DNA of 64,000 nt from Danxiaibacter flavus (lineage in GTDB: Bacteria; Bacteroidota; Bacteroidia; Chitinophagales; Chitinophagaceae), in the NCBI RefSeq assembly GCF_041060425.1, contig NZ_JAULBC010000004.1:124001-188000 (forward strand), in the 5' to 3' direction. Positions within the stretch are counted from its first letter, which is position 1. Every line of letters starts with the position of its first letter. The notes under the pieces are model-generated. The model searched no databases. It saw nothing but the letters and a program-made list of their open reading frames with translations, and was not told the DNA's origin. The position numbers and the translations under genes are program-made. Below are positions 62,850 to 64,000 of this stretch, in pieces.

Positions 62850-62940
62850 TGTACGATGTACGGTGTTAGATGTACGATGTTAGATGTACGATGTGATTTT
62901 GCCGTCAACGATCGTCAAGTACGGGTTACGAAGTACCCAT
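62846..62940. repeat. Seven-base-period array R7
   Basis: Six heptads of the form GATGTAC or close to it (GGTGTTA, GATGTTA) start with the last bases of the phosphotriesterase-like stop codon. A second block (62911-62938) has ACGGGTTACGAAGTACC-type units like those in R3. Nothing else is seen before 63154 except a short AGCTGACAGCT near the end of the gap. Confidence 0.8.
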
Positions 62941-63154
62941 GTTTAACAGCATTATTAATTGTTGAGTTCTTAAAAATCATAGACATCTATTCCAACTTCG
63001 AAAAACATGACAGATCTACATCGCAAACCTCTGTGTAGCTCTGTGTCTTCTCCTGCATTTCTCCGTGTAACAATAACTGCTGTTAAGTACCTGCAACAAT
63101 TAGTTACACAGAGCTGCAGCAAAATATCCGAAGTATAACAGCCAAAGCTGACAG

Positions 63155-64000
63155 CTAGTATACAGACCCCGGCGGCACCTCGTCCGCCTCTGAAAACGAA
63201 CGCATATAAAGTGGCTTCAACTGTTCCGCTTCTTTTGATTTATTTTGCGCACTGAGACTTTGGGCCAGCCCAAGCAATGACCATCCGTTACCCGGATTCC
63301 ACACAAGATCTTCACGATACACTTTTTCAGCGTCGGCAGGCTTATCCATTTTTAACAGAAAAGCACCGAGGTATTGCCTTGCGGGCATCATCCAGTCCTT
63401 TGGCTCAACGTAGATCAAACTTTCTTCGGCGGAAATAGCTTTTTGTAAAGAGGTAACTGCGGGATCATATTCCTTCTTCATAAAATGAATAGTGGCTTCA
63501 AGTATATGCTCAGGAATGCGTGCTATGTCGACGGGACGATTGAATGGGATATTACGTTTGGACAATATACTGTCCTGCGCTTTTTGCTGCAGTTGTTCCA
63601 GGTAATTTTCGGCAATGGTTAGTTCTCCGGTGTGTGCATAAGCCATTCCCTTTGCAAAATAAAACAACACGAGCGCGTAAGGCCATTTACTATCCGGGGT
63701 TACCTTGTCGTTAATAATATCCTGCCACTTACCAAGTCGCACCCTTGCTATATCCGGCAACATGAACAGGTATTGATTGTACGTGTTCTCATAAACCGGT
63801 GTTACGCTACCCCTGCATCGAAAGGCAATAGGCATTCCCTTCTTGTACATGCCACCACTGAGTGCGCAATAAGTTTGCACGGCGAAATAATGCAGTGAGT
63901 GAGGAACAGGCGACAACCCTTTCACAAGAGAATCATATAACATCAGGTTTTGATCTGCTTTTTCGTTGACATCTACGCCTTTTGCATAAAGACCGTTCCG
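63155..64000 (-). CDS. TPR-containing protein, 5' end outside the window
   Basis: The frame is open to the window edge, so the N-terminus is missing; 281 residues are visible. TPR-like helix pairs include YALVLFYFAKGMAYAHTGELT, EYDPAVTSLQKAISAEE and WSLLGLAQSLSAQNKSKEAEQL (in parts). The protein probably mediates protein contacts; function is unknown. It is read toward the phosphotriesterase-like gene. Confidence 0.75.
   Translation of the reverse strand, partial: RNGLYAKGVDVNEKADQNLMLYDSLVKGLSPVPHSLHYFAVQTYCALSGGMYKKGMPIAFRCRGSVTPVYENTYNQYLFMLPDIARVRLGKWQDIINDKVTPDSKWPYALVLFYFAKGMAYAHTGELTIAENYLEQLQQKAQDSILSKRNIPFNRPVDIARIPEHILEATIHFMKKEYDPAVTSLQKAISAEESLIYVEPKDWMMPARQYLGAFLLKMDKPADAEKVYREDLVWNPGNGWSLLGLAQSLSAQNKSKEAEQLKPLYMRSFSEADEVPPGSVY

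Overview
The window looks like chromosomal DNA from a Bacteroidota bacterium, most likely of the Chitinophagaceae type. The evidence is a SusC/SusD pair, lipoproteins of DUF families typical of the phylum (DUF4382, DUF5777, YceI-type), FtsX/MacB-type permeases without an adjacent ATPase, few Shine-Dalgarno sequences, and repeated -7 promoter elements of the Bacteroidota form TAnnTTTG. No rRNA, CRISPR array, phage or insertion-sequence transposase was seen. There is one tRNA, tRNA-Pro(TGG).

Layout. 0-3.7 kb: isopentenyl-diphosphate isomerase (idi), convergent with an adaptor/TolC pair that has no inner-membrane partner nearby. 4-9.7 kb: a UvrD-type helicase fused to an iron-sulfur RecB-type nuclease, an Ig-like lipoprotein and recR. 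9.9-15.3 kb: a Bax-inhibitor-1 protein, a polysaccharide deacetylase, a 2-oxoacid:ferredoxin oxidoreductase alpha subunit without its beta subunit, and a DUF4382 lipoprotein. 15.7-22.9 kb: a LysR regulator divergent from a TolC/RND/adaptor efflux operon. 23-29.7 kb: tRNA-Pro, OsmC, an AraC regulator, a membrane protein, an ADPRibase-Mn-like phosphatase, a haem-binding protein and a GH110-type alpha-galactosidase. 30.2-36.2 kb: a visibly AT-rich peptide-export cluster. 36.6-42.4 kb: an FtsX-type permease, a palindromic MITE-like element, DinB and DUF2461 proteins, and an ArsR-SRPBCC-SRPBCC operon. 42.8-48.6 kb: a periplasmic electron-transfer module. 48.9-64 kb: secreted adenosine deaminase, an uncharacterized 594-residue protein, a GH38-like glycosidase, SusC/SusD, a DJ-1/PfpI protein, a Tat-exported phosphotriesterase-like protein and a TPR protein cut by the window end.

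Two things stand out. The first is the 30.2-36.2 kb cluster. A 59-residue peptide gene has a textbook double-glycine leader and a 42-residue core rich in glycine and alanine with two cysteines. Downstream are a 30-residue membrane peptide, an ABC ATPase and permease, a membrane protein that appears frameshifted, a membrane-anchored CxxC thioredoxin and an ABC exporter with a C39 leader peptidase. I read it as a bacteriocin- or signal-peptide system: the C39 exporter would cut at Gly-Gly and export the core, the thioredoxin would handle its disulfide, and the other ABC transporter and small membrane proteins would give self-protection.

The second is a set of seven intergenic arrays of degenerate repeats with a strict 7-base period. 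The fixed core differs from locus to locus (NNNNAGG, GCYYAAA, ACKTANN, GATGTAC and others). Several arrays start at or within a few bases of a stop codon, and most have an inverted partner array 50-250 bases away. I do not know a described element of this form in this phylum.
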